Shown: in pieces, positions 8,977-18,211 of the stretch
How the letters are laid out: each line of letters starts with the position of its first letter
Numbering within the stretch: the stretch's first letter is position 1
Assembly: GCA_029194725.1 (NCBI GenBank)
Contig: JARFXQ010000012.1
Location: forward strand, 1 to 64,000
DNA from: Nitrospira sp.
GTDB taxonomy: Bacteria > Nitrospirota > Nitrospiria > Nitrospirales > Nitrospiraceae
Length of the DNA stretch: 64,000 nt
Direction of reading: 5' to 3'
Program-made: the position numbers and the translations under genes
Notes under the pieces: generated by a model
Databases searched by the model: none
The model's input: only the letters and a program-made list of their open reading frames with translations
Told to the model about the DNA's origin: nothing

Positions 8977-10443
8977 CTAACACAACCTCTTGAGTTCCTC
9001 AAGGCTTTCCATGGACTGTGTAATTCTGAATCGCATGGTTTCTATAAGCTGCTGATTTCGTTGTGCCTTTATGTTCGTATGCACCGTAACAAGGCCCGCC
9101 TGAGCAGCTGCAATGGCTATGGTCTGACCCACAGCAAGGTCTGATTGGATGGTTGGCCTACCTCCCTTGCGCAGCGTATGGAGAGACCGAGCAACCTCGC
9201 AGGACAACTCCGCGATTTCTAGCGGCACTTCCGTAGCCCGTTGTAGTGCAATCGAAATCGCACGGGGGCGATCAGGATGATCTTTCGGCATCTTATAGAC
9301 CTCCATCAGCCCTGTGTAAACATCTGTATCTATCTGAACAAGCCGATGAAGCTGGCGGCTCAACTCAAGTAATCGCTGTTCTCCGTCCGATTGTCCACCA
9401 AGGCGTGCACCCATTACCCCCAAGGAAGCCGCCAAGGCACCTACCAATGCCGCCACACTACCACCGGCTGGAGTTGGTTCAGCTGCGGCGAGGGCGCTAA
9501 GGAAACCTGATAGAGTTTCTGACGGTTCTTTCTTAGCAAGCACTGTCTCGGCAATTTTCGTTTCAAGAACCTGGTCTGAGTTGAATCGGTCGAGCTGTAG
9601 GGATGCTGCTGCAGCGTGATCCAGTGCCGCCTCCGGAACTAATCCAACTAGTTCACTACCGGCTACCTTTATGTCATGTTTCGCGGCTTCAGTCTTGACT
9701 GCTTGAAACGCTGTTAGCAGCGGCGTCACTTCGTAGTCGGTCAAATTCATCGCGACCTGCACCATGCCACGACTGGCCAACTCTACGCCGATCGCTTTCA
9801 GATGAGGCAACCCTCCGCTCGATTGCCGCACAGCCTTGGCGATAGACCTGGCTTTATCCACTTCCGTCGAATGGAGGTTCACGTTGTAGGCGATCAGGGC
9901 AGGCCGAGCCCCGATCGCAATCGCTCCTGCGCTCGGATGTAGTCGTGGCGGGCCAAAGTCGGGAGTCCAATCAGGATCGGAGGCCATCCGGAAAGCCAAC
10001 CCCTCAAGCCCTCCCCGTCTGACCGCCTCCAATGGGACGCGGTTGGCACGAGTTGCGGCACGTTCGTACAAGAACACGGGGATCCCCAGTTCACGCCCAA
10101 CTCGTTCTCCTAGTCGTTTGGCAAGCTGGACACAGTCTTGCATTGTCGTATCCCTGATCGGGATAAATGGCACAACATCTGTTGCTCCTATGCGAGGGTG
10201 TACTCCAACATGTGAAGGCAGATCGATGAGTTCAGTTGCGATCCGAACGGCACGAAAAGCGGCTTCAATGGTCGCGTCCTGGCCTCCACAAAACGTCAAC
10301 ACCGACCTGTGATGATCGGTATCCATCGAGTGGTCCAAGAGCACCACTCCGACGGTCGAAGCTACTGCATCAATCAGAGCCTGAACAGTCGCCACATCAC
10401 GACCTTCACTGAAATTCGCCACACATTCGACGATTCCATCCAT
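8977..10443 (-). CDS. ftcD: Glutamate formimidoyltransferase / formimidoyl-THF cyclodeaminase (fused)
   Basis: 488 residues from the ATG at 10443 (MDGIVECVANFSEGR, the usual family N-terminus); an ATG four codons upstream at 10455 is possible. N-terminal about 300 residues are the formiminotransferase (ECVANFSEGR, HVGVHPRIGATDVVPFIPI, AYNVNL). The C-terminal about 190 are the cyclodeaminase (AAAEPTPAGGSVAALVGALAASLG). The bifunctional enzyme transfers the formimino group of formiminoglutamate to tetrahydrofolate and releases ammonia, giving methenyl-THF. No histidine-degradation genes are nearby. An alternative role, known for the transferase domain in some bacteria, is recycling of 5-formyl-THF in place of the cycloligase. 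A terminator for the upstream tusA lies directly before it, so ftcD must have its own start or depend on read-through. Confidence 0.95.
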   Translation of the reverse strand: MDGIVECVANFSEGRDVATVQALIDAVASTVGVVLLDHSMDTDHHRSVLTFCGGQDATIEAAFRAVRIATELIDLPSHVGVHPRIGATDVVPFIPIRDTTMQDCVQLAKRLGERVGRELGIPVFLYERAATRANRVPLEAVRRGGLEGLAFRMASDPDWTPDFGPPRLHPSAGAIAIGARPALIAYNVNLHSTEVDKARSIAKAVRQSSGGLPHLKAIGVELASRGMVQVAMNLTDYEVTPLLTAFQAVKTEAAKHDIKVAGSELVGLVPEAALDHAAAASLQLDRFNSDQVLETKIAETVLAKKEPSETLSGFLSALAAAEPTPAGGSVAALVGALAASLGVMGARLGGQSDGEQRLLELSRQLHRLVQIDTDVYTGLMEVYKMPKDHPDRPRAISIALQRATEVPLEIAELSCEVARSLHTLRKGGRPTIQSDLAVGQTIAIAAAQAGLVTVHTNIKAQRNQQLIETMRFRITQSMESLEELKRLC

Positions 10444-10463
10444 AGGGCCTTGCATGTGCGAAC

Positions 10464-10500
10464 GAAAAAGCCGGAGGACCGCTGACCGTTCCTCCGGCTT
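10464..10500 (-). terminator. Rho-independent terminator of the dsrE2-tusA transcript
   Basis: On the minus strand an 11-bp perfect stem (arms AAGCCGGAGGA and TCCTCCGGCTT, 11-base loop) runs straight into TTTTTCG. It lies about 35 bases past the tusA stop and ends about 20 bases before the ftcD start. Confidence 0.85.
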
Positions 10501-10534
10501 CTGGCTTAATCGTCGTTCTCTTGCAGGAGTTTGG

Positions 10535-10780
10535 CTATTTCGCCTTCTTCACGAACGCCTTATAGATGGGGCCCGACTTTGCTTGTTCCTCTTCCAAGCC
10601 CATCATTTGATGACCCGTAGTTTCACACCAAGCCGGCATGTCTTTCTTGATGCCCTCATCATCGGAGACGACTTCCAGCACCTGTCCCAATGTCAATTCT
10701 TTGATTTTCTTGGATGTGAGGATAATCGGCATTGGACAAAAATATCCCAACGTATCGAGTTTGACATCGGCCTGCATCAT
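10535..10780 (-). CDS. TusA/SirA-like sulfur carrier protein
   Basis: 81 residues, with the family motif LDTLGYFCPMPIILTSKKIKEL: Cys in CPxP is the persulfide-carrying residue, and the C-terminal strand follows (GQVLEVVSDDEGIKKDMPAWCETTGHQ). Such proteins accept sulfur from desulfurases or rhodaneses for tRNA thiolation, Moco synthesis or dissimilatory sulfur metabolism. It is 27 bases downstream of a DsrE-like gene in the same operon, and the pair resembles the TusA-DsrE2 units of sulfur-oxidation clusters. GAGGGTG precedes the ATG pair. A strong terminator follows. Confidence 0.9.
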   Translation of the reverse strand: MMQADVKLDTLGYFCPMPIILTSKKIKELTLGQVLEVVSDDEGIKKDMPAWCETTGHQMMGLEEEQAKSGPIYKAFVKKAK

Positions 10781-10807
10781 GAAAACACCCTCGTTTCAGT
10801 GGACGGT

Positions 10808-11338
10808 TCAAATGAACAGATTGACACTGCCATGTTTGGCCTCCGCCAGATACGTGGTCACGCCGGCGAACTGATCGATGCCGTCGATCAACGTATCCTT
10901 GGTAATACCCATGAGGCCCATCGTCGTCGTGCAGGCGATGAACCGCACGCCTAGATCGAGGGCTGTTTGCATCAACTCAGGCACACCCGGCATCCGGTTT
11001 TGCTTCATCACCGTCTGCATCATCTTCGTTCCCAACCCCGCAAAGTGGAACCGGGACAACGGCAGCGCATCGGCGCCACCTTTATTGAGCAACCCGAACA
11101 TCCGTCGAAGCCAATCTTTGGCCGAACTCGTGGCTCCTCGTCTCCGAATAGTGTTCAATCCCCAGAACGTAAAAAATATGGTCACACGCATACCCATCGC
11201 AGCGGCGCCTGTGGCGATAATAAAGGCCGCCATCGCCCGATCGAGATCACCGCTCAACAATACGATCGTGACTCTCTCGGGCTTGGATTCTTGCAGTTGT
11301 GCCAACGTCGTTGTCGGCTCTATTTGTGTGGCAAGCAT
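10808..11338 (-). CDS. DsrE/DsrF-like (DsrE2-type) protein
   Basis: 176 residues. Core: VTIVLLSGDLDRAMAAFIIATGAAAMGMRVTIFFTFWGL, a central insert with KMMQTVMKQNRMPGVPELM, and VRFIACTTTMGLMGI with a conserved-type Cys, as in the DsrE2 group that is paired with TusA. The hydrophobic stretches look like core strands and helices, or at most weak membrane association. GAGGTGAGATC stands before the ATG at 11338. First gene of a two-gene operon with tusA. Probable role: sulfur transfer with TusA; substrate unknown. Confidence 0.88.
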   Translation of the reverse strand: MLATQIEPTTTLAQLQESKPERVTIVLLSGDLDRAMAAFIIATGAAAMGMRVTIFFTFWGLNTIRRRGATSSAKDWLRRMFGLLNKGGADALPLSRFHFAGLGTKMMQTVMKQNRMPGVPELMQTALDLGVRFIACTTTMGLMGITKDTLIDGIDQFAGVTTYLAEAKHGSVNLFI

Positions 11339-11536
11339 GATCTCACCTCATCACACGTTCAAATTCCGAGCATGAACAGAATAGTATGTGATCCTTGAGG
11401 GTGTCAAGGAACAGACAACCACGCAACCACATTGGCATTGCTTGACCTATCGACATTCTGGCGATACAGCCAAAATTCATTGCGCTGTACCTGTCCCGCG
11501 TGAACGAAGCTGGAGCGCTTTTACAACATCCTCACG

Positions 11537-13546
11537 CTAGTCTTTCCCCTCATTCGCCAGAATAAACCCCATGGCTCGTCTGATCTGATCGCGCGTTCCC
11601 AGTAGCACCACAATGTCGCCGGCAAGGAGTTTGGTTTTCTCCGATGGATTGGATTCCGTGAGACCGTTTCGGGTCAAGGCAATGATGGACGTTCCGATTC
11701 GCGGGCGTAACGCCAGTTGAGCTATCGTCTTTCCAGCTGCCGGCGAATCCTCTTCGATTCGACAAGTCTCCACTTCGACATCAGCGAGGGTTCCACCGCG
11801 AAGGTGGTGAGCCAGTTCGGGGACCTCGCTGCGACGGAGAAGCGCATACCCTTCCCGACGCACCTGTTCAGCCTTTCGCATGATGAAATCAAGCGGCATG
11901 TTGTAGGTGCGGAGGACGAGCGCAAAGATTTCAATCGACGTTTCGAATTCTTCCGGTACTACGTCATCGGCGCCTAGCTGATGGAGTTCTTCCAACTCCC
12001 GCAAGTAACGGGTTCGGACCACGATGTGGATCTTCGGGTTCAAGCCGCGAGCTGCCTGCACGGTTCGCCGAGTCATGAACGGATCGGAAATTGCGACTAC
12101 CAGAACCCGCGCATCTTCGATTTTTACATGCCGCAAGACATTCTGGTTTGTGGCATCTCCGTAGTAGAGCGGCAAGCCGTGGGCCGCTTCTCGGCGCACC
12201 GTATCTCCCTCCAAATCCAACGCGATGTAGGGCAGTTCCGTCTCACCCAGCACGCGGGCCAGATTGCGTCCGTTGAGCCCATATCCCACGATAATCACAT
12301 GGTCTTTGATGCGCAAATGCCGCCCCTCTGCCTCAAGCACATGGGCTGTCGTCTGTCCGGGAAACCAATGGTGAAGTCGTTGCACGGCCTCAACGCGCCG
12401 GGCGAGATGCGGGGATAACTGCATTAAGAACGGCGTGATGATCATGGAGCAGACCGAGACCGCTAGAAAGATCTGGTATGGCGGTCCCGACAAGAGCATA
12501 TTGTCCAAGCCGACCTGTGCCAGGATAAAACTGAATTCGCCTACCTGTGCGAGGGCAATTCCAGTCATGACGGCCGAGCGAGGAGGCACGGAGACCGCCA
12601 AGACAGCTCCCGTTCCAGCGATGAACTTTAGGAACAGTACGACGAATAACACACCGGTCACGACGAGCGGATACTCCAGCAGGATGCGCCAATCCATCAA
12701 GATGCCGATGGAGACAAAAAACAGGCTATTGAAACTGTCTCGAAACGGCAACACGTCGGCGATGGCTTGATGACTGTACTCCGATTCGGAAATCACGAGC
12801 CCAGCGATGAAGGCTCCCAAGGCAAGGGACAGCCCGCTGAGAGACGTCAACCACGCAATGCCGAGGCACATGACAATGATGGTCAACAGGAAGAGTTCTC
12901 GGCTCCGGCTACGAACGATGTGGTCGAGTAATTTCGGAACCATATACCACGCCGCTGCGACAATGCATGCGACCACCACCATCGACTTCACCAACGAGAG
13001 CAGCGCAGGGGTGAGCGGTCCTTTCCCGTGGCTGGCAAGAATAGGTGTCAACAAGATCATCGGGACGACGACCAAGTCTTGGAAGATCAAGATCCCAATG
13101 GTGGCTCGCCCGTGGGGTGAATCGTTGTCTCCACTGGCGGCCAATGCTTTCAAGACAATCGCAGTGCTGCTGAGCGATAGCAGAAAACCCCAAAAGATCG
13201 CCTGAGGTGTCGGTAATCCTGCCAGAGTGCCGCCGAGCCATGCCATCGTGATGACCCCGCCGACCTGGATCGGAGCGGCAATCAAGAGCAGCCGCCGAAG
13301 CGAGGTCAGTTGCACCAGCGAGAATTCGATACCGATGGTAAACAGAAGCAGCACAATCCCGATTTCTGCAAGGACGTGCACCGTTGCGATGTCCGAAATT
13401 AGATTGAGCCCATGAGGACCGATCAAAGCCCCGGCAACGAGAAATCCTGCGACAGACGGCAGCCGGAATTGATGAAACAGAAACACCACCGCGATAGATA
13501 CGGTGTAAATGAGCACCAAATTTCCGAGCACGCCGTAATCCGTCAT
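11537..13546 (-). CDS. Monovalent cation:proton antiporter, CPA2 family, KefB-like with TrkA domains
   Basis: 669 residues. Residues 1-385 are the multi-span Na+/H+ exchanger domain (FRLPSVAGFLVAGALIGPHGL, FQDLVVVPMILL, ALAQVGEFSFILAQVGL). Residues about 415-535 form a TrkA-N/RCK nucleotide-binding domain (VIIVGYGLNGRNLARVL). Residues about 580-660 are TrkA-C (VEVETCRIEEDSPAAGKTIAQL). It exchanges K+ or Na+ for protons across the inner membrane, gated by NAD(H)-type ligands. KefB and YbaL proteins share the layout; the exact ion cannot be told. Single gene, with a 190-base gap before dsrE2. Confidence 0.93.
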   Translation of the reverse strand: MTDYGVLGNLVLIYTVSIAVVFLFHQFRLPSVAGFLVAGALIGPHGLNLISDIATVHVLAEIGIVLLLFTIGIEFSLVQLTSLRRLLLIAAPIQVGGVITMAWLGGTLAGLPTPQAIFWGFLLSLSSTAIVLKALAASGDNDSPHGRATIGILIFQDLVVVPMILLTPILASHGKGPLTPALLSLVKSMVVVACIVAAAWYMVPKLLDHIVRSRSRELFLLTIIVMCLGIAWLTSLSGLSLALGAFIAGLVISESEYSHQAIADVLPFRDSFNSLFFVSIGILMDWRILLEYPLVVTGVLFVVLFLKFIAGTGAVLAVSVPPRSAVMTGIALAQVGEFSFILAQVGLDNMLLSGPPYQIFLAVSVCSMIITPFLMQLSPHLARRVEAVQRLHHWFPGQTTAHVLEAEGRHLRIKDHVIIVGYGLNGRNLARVLGETELPYIALDLEGDTVRREAAHGLPLYYGDATNQNVLRHVKIEDARVLVVAISDPFMTRRTVQAARGLNPKIHIVVRTRYLRELEELHQLGADDVVPEEFETSIEIFALVLRTYNMPLDFIMRKAEQVRREGYALLRRSEVPELAHHLRGGTLADVEVETCRIEEDSPAAGKTIAQLALRPRIGTSIIALTRNGLTESNPSEKTKLLAGDIVVLLGTRDQIRRAMGFILANEGKD

Positions 13547-14124
13547 GTCGATTGCTGGGCCATTGGATCTCCCGGCACATCAATTGTTCGCGTGATTGCC
13601 TTCACAACCCGCGTTTTCGAGCCACTCATTGAGTCAGCAGGTTAACCGTAATGTGCGGGAGATAGGCAGGATACCTGAGGTTTCTGGCAGGGACAAGGCA
13701 AAGCCAGATGTCGGCCGGGTAAGCATGTGCTCCTTTTCCCTTTCGGAAGGATTGCCTCGACGGTCTACGCAGTAGAGTGCCAACACTGTACTGCCATCAG
13801 GGTTAAACACCGGAGGTGCATCCCGTTGCTCCTTCCGAGCTTGGCCTAAAGGATTCTGAACCTAACGACACGACATTCTCTCGTCTGGACCAATTGATGG
13901 AGCCCTGCGAGCGATAAGGGAAGAACTCCTCCTGAGGAGCACGATCGATCTAACTATTTCCCATCGCGGGCTGTCTTGGATAGCTGACCTAACTCAGCGA
14001 GAACTTGCTGCCTCAGATGACGATATTTTCTTCGGGTTAAATCTCTCAAGCCGGTTGTGGTAGCATGTTTCATAGGTGCTCTTCAGAAAATCGTGTGGGA
14101 TAATTGATCTTGGTTGCGTTACAC
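13547..14124. other. Intergenic stretch with unassigned short frames
   Basis: No recognisable gene. On the minus strand a 39-codon ATG frame (13954-14073, basic, starting MKHATTTGL) and a start-less frame of about 75 codons (13640-13870) can be read; neither has a good ribosome-binding site or a known motif. Given the transposase debris next to it, this may be decayed mobile-element sequence. Confidence 0.3.
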
Positions 14125-14503
14125 TCGGCCCTTCGAGAAGGAGGACCCGAGCGAGGCAGTCTGAAGGTGGGGCGGGCCTGGGCCCTCAAAGAATGCTTCG
14201 TCGATCTCTGGGATTAGACCTCTCGGGGGCGTCCACGACTTCTTTGTCCGCTGGTTCTGTAGCGCCATCCATAACCGGCTGAGGTCGAGGGCCAAGGTGG
14301 CAAAGCGGATCCAGTGCTACCTCCTCACTGTGCTGATCTACCTGCAGCACGGCATCACCAATGCGGGAGTGGACACCGTCGACGCGACGATCCACTGGCT
14401 GAAGAAAACGGCGCGTGGCTTCCGCAACGTCGAGCACATCAAGATCGCCTGCTGCTTCCATTGCTGAGGCTTGGATCTCGAACCAACTTGTGCGAGAGCG
14501 TGA
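14125..14503 (+). pseudogene. Degenerate ISL3-family (IS204/IS1001/IS1096/IS1165) transposase, C-terminal fragment
   Basis: Plus-strand reading gives LKVGRAWALKECFVDLWD, a TAG at 14214-14216, TSRGR, a one-base frameshift, HDFFVRWFCSAIHNRLRSRAK, then ITNAG..TVDATIHWLKKTARGFRNVEHIKIACCFHC, a TGA at 14465 where Gly is expected, and GLDLEP. The order W-A-x-K-E / IHNRL / ITNA / ARGFRN.EH / FHCGGLDL is the C-terminal third of ISL3 transposases (DDE catalytic fold). Two stops and one frameshift make it inactive. No terminal inverted repeats were identified. It lies 130 bases upstream of the sdhA-like gene. Confidence 0.75.
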
Positions 14504-14633
14504 AAAGCCAAAGATATAGATATAATGAAGACCTCCGGTTACAATTTCTCATATAAGGATAAGATGTTTTCGCTGTTGACCTATTTGATCTACCGTCATC
14601 TGCTTGATTCGAGAGGGTGTGTGTTTCACTGAT

Positions 14634-16349
14634 ATGACGACTTCTTACGAATACGATGTGCTGGTGATGGGTGCGGGATTAGCGGGGATGCGCGCGGCTT
14701 TGGCCGCGCATGAGGCCGGCGTTCGCGTGGCGATCATGACGAAGGTCCATCCGGTTCGAAGTCATTCCAACGCGGCGCAAGGCGGCATCAATGCCGCGAT
14801 GACGGACCGTGGGGACGATTGGGAGGAACATGCCTTCGAGACAGTCAAGGGGAGCGATTATTTAGCGGATCAGGACGCGGTTGAAACTCTCGCTCAAGAA
14901 GCCGGCCGCGAGATTCTCACGCTGGAGCACATGGGTGTCATTTTTAATCGGAACGAAGAGGGCAGGCTTGGCACCCGCCGGTTTGGCGGGCAAAAGCGGG
15001 CCCGTACCTTTTTTGTGTCGGATTTTACCGGGCAAGCGATGCTTCACGTCCTCTATGAGCAACTCATGAAAGCGCGCGTCCCGGTTTTCGAGGAATGGTT
15101 CGTGACCTCATTGGTCAAGGATGCCGATGGCCGTTGTGCGGGCGTAATAGGGTTTGAAATTCGAACGGGTCAATTTGCCTTGGTGAAGGCGAAAGCTGTC
15201 ATCATTGCTTCCGGGGGATTGGGGCGGGTGTTTGAACCGAGTACCAATGCGTTGATTTGCACGGGTGACGGCATGGCGATCGCCTATCGCGCCGGCGCCG
15301 CTTTGATGGACATGGAAATGGTGCAGTATCACCCGACGACCTTAAAGGAAAAAGGACTGTTGATTACCGAAGCCGCTCGTGGAGAGGGCGCGTATTTATT
15401 GAATCGTGACGGCGAACGGTTCATGAAGCGGTATGCCCCGAATATGATGGAGTTGGCTTCCCGCGATGTAGTGTCTCGAGCCGAACAAACAGAAATCAAC
15501 GAAGGTCGAGGAGTGGACGGGTGCGTCCTGTTGGATTGTCGTCATTTGGGTCGACGGCTTATCCAGGAACGGCTCCGGCAGATTTCTGACGAAGTACACT
15601 CCTTCGCCGGAATTGATTTGGTGAAAGAACCCATTCCAATCCGACCAGGCATGCATTACCAGATGGGTGGCATCAAGACTGATGTGGATGGGCGATGCTG
15701 GGATAAGCATGGCGTGTGGGCTGGTGTCCCGGGGCTGTTTGCCGCCGGGGAGACGGCCTGTCTGAGCCTCCATGGGGGTAATCGGCTTGGCGCGAATTCA
15801 TTATTGGACACCGTCGTGTTCGGCCGGCGGGCTGGGCGATGCGCAGCGGAATATGCGCGGGAAGTCCCAACGCCTCACGTTCCTGATTCGACCGTGGGGA
15901 TGGAGCAGCAGGCTGTTTCCGCATTACTGTCGCGCCATGACAACAGGGACTCGGTTGCAACCATTCGGCACGAAATGGGTGTCGCGATGAATACTCACCT
16001 GGGGGTCTTTCGCGACCAGGAAGGCATGACGACGGCCAAAGGGACGTTGGAAGCTCTGCGCGATCGGTACTCGCTGGTGGGCGTGCAGGATAAAGGTCAG
16101 GTGTTCAATACCAGCCTCATCCGTGCCTTGGAGCTTGGGTTCATGTTGGACTGTGCTGAGACGATTGTGTGTGGCGCCTTACTCCGTCGGGAGAGCCGAG
16201 GCGCACATTTTCGGACGGATTATCTCCATCGGGATGATGAGCAGTGGTTGAAACACATTTTGCTCTATCACCAACCGGGTGGTTCCTCGCGCGTCGAATA
16301 TTTGCCGGTTCGCCTCACCCGATGGGAGCCCAAAGTACGGAGCTATTAG
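14634..16349 (+). CDS. sdhA: Succinate dehydrogenase/fumarate reductase flavoprotein subunit (SdhE-type complex)
   Basis: 571 residues. FAD-binding GAGLAGMRAALAA at the N-terminus; the His of VRSHSNAAQGG is the site of covalent FAD attachment in the family. Substrate-binding HPTTLKEKG, EAARGEGAYL and RLGANSLLD are present. I chose the ATG at 14634. GAGAGG lies 17 bases upstream, which is long, so GTG 14619 or TTG 14604 are alternatives. First gene of a three-gene operon with an Fe-S subunit (3-base gap) and a CCG-domain protein (overlap). That set is the non-classical type in which a CCG protein, not cytochrome b, links to the membrane. Catalyses succinate-fumarate interconversion; in this organism perhaps fumarate reduction for the reductive TCA cycle. 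A cytochrome-b type complex is encoded at 53583-56975. Confidence 0.92.
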   Translation: MTTSYEYDVLVMGAGLAGMRAALAAHEAGVRVAIMTKVHPVRSHSNAAQGGINAAMTDRGDDWEEHAFETVKGSDYLADQDAVETLAQEAGREILTLEHMGVIFNRNEEGRLGTRRFGGQKRARTFFVSDFTGQAMLHVLYEQLMKARVPVFEEWFVTSLVKDADGRCAGVIGFEIRTGQFALVKAKAVIIASGGLGRVFEPSTNALICTGDGMAIAYRAGAALMDMEMVQYHPTTLKEKGLLITEAARGEGAYLLNRDGERFMKRYAPNMMELASRDVVSRAEQTEINEGRGVDGCVLLDCRHLGRRLIQERLRQISDEVHSFAGIDLVKEPIPIRPGMHYQMGGIKTDVDGRCWDKHGVWAGVPGLFAAGETACLSLHGGNRLGANSLLDTVVFGRRAGRCAAEYAREVPTPHVPDSTVGMEQQAVSALLSRHDNRDSVATIRHEMGVAMNTHLGVFRDQEGMTTAKGTLEALRDRYSLVGVQDKGQVFNTSLIRALELGFMLDCAETIVCGALLRRESRGAHFRTDYLHRDDEQWLKHILLYHQPGGSSRVEYLPVRLTRWEPKVRSY

Positions 16350-16352
16350 TGC

Positions 16353-17312
16353 ATGATCACGACATTTCGCATTCGCCGCTTTAATCCAGAGACCTCACCC
16401 TCCAGGCCCTATTTCCAGGAGTATAAACTGGATACGGATCGAGCGGATACGGTGTTGGATGCGCTTATTCATATTCGCGAAACACTCGATGAATCCTTAA
16501 CGCTTCGATGTTCATGTCGAGGAGCAATTTGCGGGTCCTGCAGCATGCGCATCAATGGCCATGCGGCCTTGGCCTGTAAAACCAAAGTCCAGGTGATGGC
16601 TTCGGAGCGGGGAGTCGTGCAAGTGGAGCCCATGAATAACATGCCGGTGATCAAGGACTTGGTCACCGATATGGCTGGGTTTTGGAATAAAGTACGACAG
16701 GTGCAACCGTGGCTCCAACCTGCCGGCCAGGAACCGGAAGGTGAATATCTCGCTTCATCTGAGTCGATGAATCACCTCACGGGCGTGATGGGGTGCATTA
16801 TGTGCGGAGCCTGTGTGTCGGACTGTGCCGCGCTGGAAGTGGATGAACGGTTTGTCGGCCCGGCAGCGTTGGCAAAAGCGTACCGATTCGTGGCCGATCC
16901 TCGTGATGGCGCCGGCCGGTCCAGGCTGTTGGCTCTCAATGAACCAGGCGGCATGTGGGACTGCACCCGCTGTATGGAATGTATTGAAGTGTGCCCCAAG
17001 AGCGTTGGGGCCATGGATCGCATTATGTCGCTCAGGAGCCGAGGGATACAGGTGGATGTCCCTTCAACATGTGGGGCTCGACATGCTGAAGTGTTCGCGG
17101 ACCTCATTTACCGCAAAGGACGGTTGGATGAACCCATGTTGGCGGCTCGAACGTTTGGTCTCCGGAACTTCTCTCGTCTGCTGTCTCTTCTTCCCATGGT
17201 CCTCCGGGCATTCGTAAGAGGGAAAGTCCCCAAATCTGGTCCGTTCCATCGTGCCATTCCCGGCGTGGAGAAGATGCGGCGACTCTTTCAACGGATGGAG
17301 GAACGACTGTGA
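16353..17312 (+). CDS. sdhB: Succinate dehydrogenase/fumarate reductase iron-sulfur subunit (SdhE-type complex)
   Basis: 319 residues, longer than the usual 230-260. [2Fe-2S] ligands in CSCRGAICGSCSMRINGHAALAC; second cluster CIMCGACVSDC and third cluster CTRCMECIEVCP. The C-terminal extension (about 250-319) contains a basic, partly hydrophobic helix region (FSRLLSLLPMVLRAF) that may dock to the membrane partner. It passes electrons from the flavin to the CCG-domain subunit. Stop and next start overlap by 4 bases, showing translational coupling. Confidence 0.93.
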   Translation: MITTFRIRRFNPETSPSRPYFQEYKLDTDRADTVLDALIHIRETLDESLTLRCSCRGAICGSCSMRINGHAALACKTKVQVMASERGVVQVEPMNNMPVIKDLVTDMAGFWNKVRQVQPWLQPAGQEPEGEYLASSESMNHLTGVMGCIMCGACVSDCAALEVDERFVGPAALAKAYRFVADPRDGAGRSRLLALNEPGGMWDCTRCMECIEVCPKSVGAMDRIMSLRSRGIQVDVPSTCGARHAEVFADLIYRKGRLDEPMLAARTFGLRNFSRLLSLLPMVLRAFVRGKVPKSGPFHRAIPGVEKMRRLFQRMEERL

Positions 17313-18196
17313 AATTCGCGTTTTTCCCAGGATGTGTGTCCAAAGGGGGATGTCCGGAGCTCTATCAGTCGGTGATGGAGGTCTATCCGCAGCTTGGCTT
17401 GGAGCTGGAAGAAATGACCACGGCCTCGTGCACTGGAGCTGGCGTTCTGCAAGAGAAAGACCGAAAACTGGGAGATGTGCTGAATGCCCGGACCTTTGCC
17501 CTGGCGGAACAGGCTGGATTGCCTATCATGACAATTTGCAGCACGTGCCAGGGTGTCATGAGCCAAGCCAATCACCGCCTCACGACGGATCCTCCCTATC
17601 TGGCCGCCGTCAACGAGATACTGAGCGAGGAAGGCTTAACCTATCGAGGGACGACGCGGATACGTCATTTTGTCTGGATATTACTCGAGGAGTTAGGGGA
17701 ACGGGGCATTCGGCAACGGGTGCGACGACCATTGACGGAGCTTCGGGCGGCTCCGTTCTATGGATGTTATTTACAACGTCCATCTGAAGCGTTGGGGTTT
17801 CAGGAGCAACCGGATCGGGCCAAATCGTTGGAACTCATCATGAGTTGGTTGGGATTGGAGGTTGTGGATTTTCCTGGAAAAACTCGATGCTGCGGGTTTC
17901 CGCTCTTGACGATCAACGGAAAGAATTCCTTACGCATGGTTGCGAGCCACACGTTGGATGCAAAACACCATGGCGCCGATATCCTGGTGACTCCCTGTCC
18001 GTTGTGCCACCTCAACCTGGATGGGATGCAGTCAAGCGCGGCCCGCCAACAACAAGCCGACATTGACCTGCCGATATGGCACTTGCCTCAACTGCTTGGC
18101 CTGGCGATGGGCATGGAGCCGAAGCGTCTTGGGTTGTCTCGTCATCTCGTGTCAACCCAAGGAGTCCTCGACAAGCTTGGATCCGCCGTTGCGTAG
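17309..18196 (+). CDS. CCG-domain (HdrB/SdhE-like) subunit of succinate dehydrogenase
   Basis: 295 residues with two CCG (cysteine-rich) domains as in heterodisulfide reductase HdrB and the SdhE anchor of archaeal-type succinate dehydrogenases. Domain 1: FFPGCVSKGGCPELY, then SCTGAG (degenerate CCG) and CSTC. Domain 2: FYGCYLQRP, RCCGFPLL and TPCPLCHLNLDGM, with all ligands. In relatives domain 2 binds a non-cubane [4Fe-4S] cluster and helps transfer electrons to quinone. Overlaps the Fe-S subunit gene by 4 bases. No transmembrane span is evident, so the membrane link is peripheral or by an unseen subunit. Confidence 0.9.
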   Translation: MKFAFFPGCVSKGGCPELYQSVMEVYPQLGLELEEMTTASCTGAGVLQEKDRKLGDVLNARTFALAEQAGLPIMTICSTCQGVMSQANHRLTTDPPYLAAVNEILSEEGLTYRGTTRIRHFVWILLEELGERGIRQRVRRPLTELRAAPFYGCYLQRPSEALGFQEQPDRAKSLELIMSWLGLEVVDFPGKTRCCGFPLLTINGKNSLRMVASHTLDAKHHGADILVTPCPLCHLNLDGMQSSAARQQQADIDLPIWHLPQLLGLAMGMEPKRLGLSRHLVSTQGVLDKLGSAVA

Positions 18197-18211
18197 ATTG
18201 ACGCCTGATGG

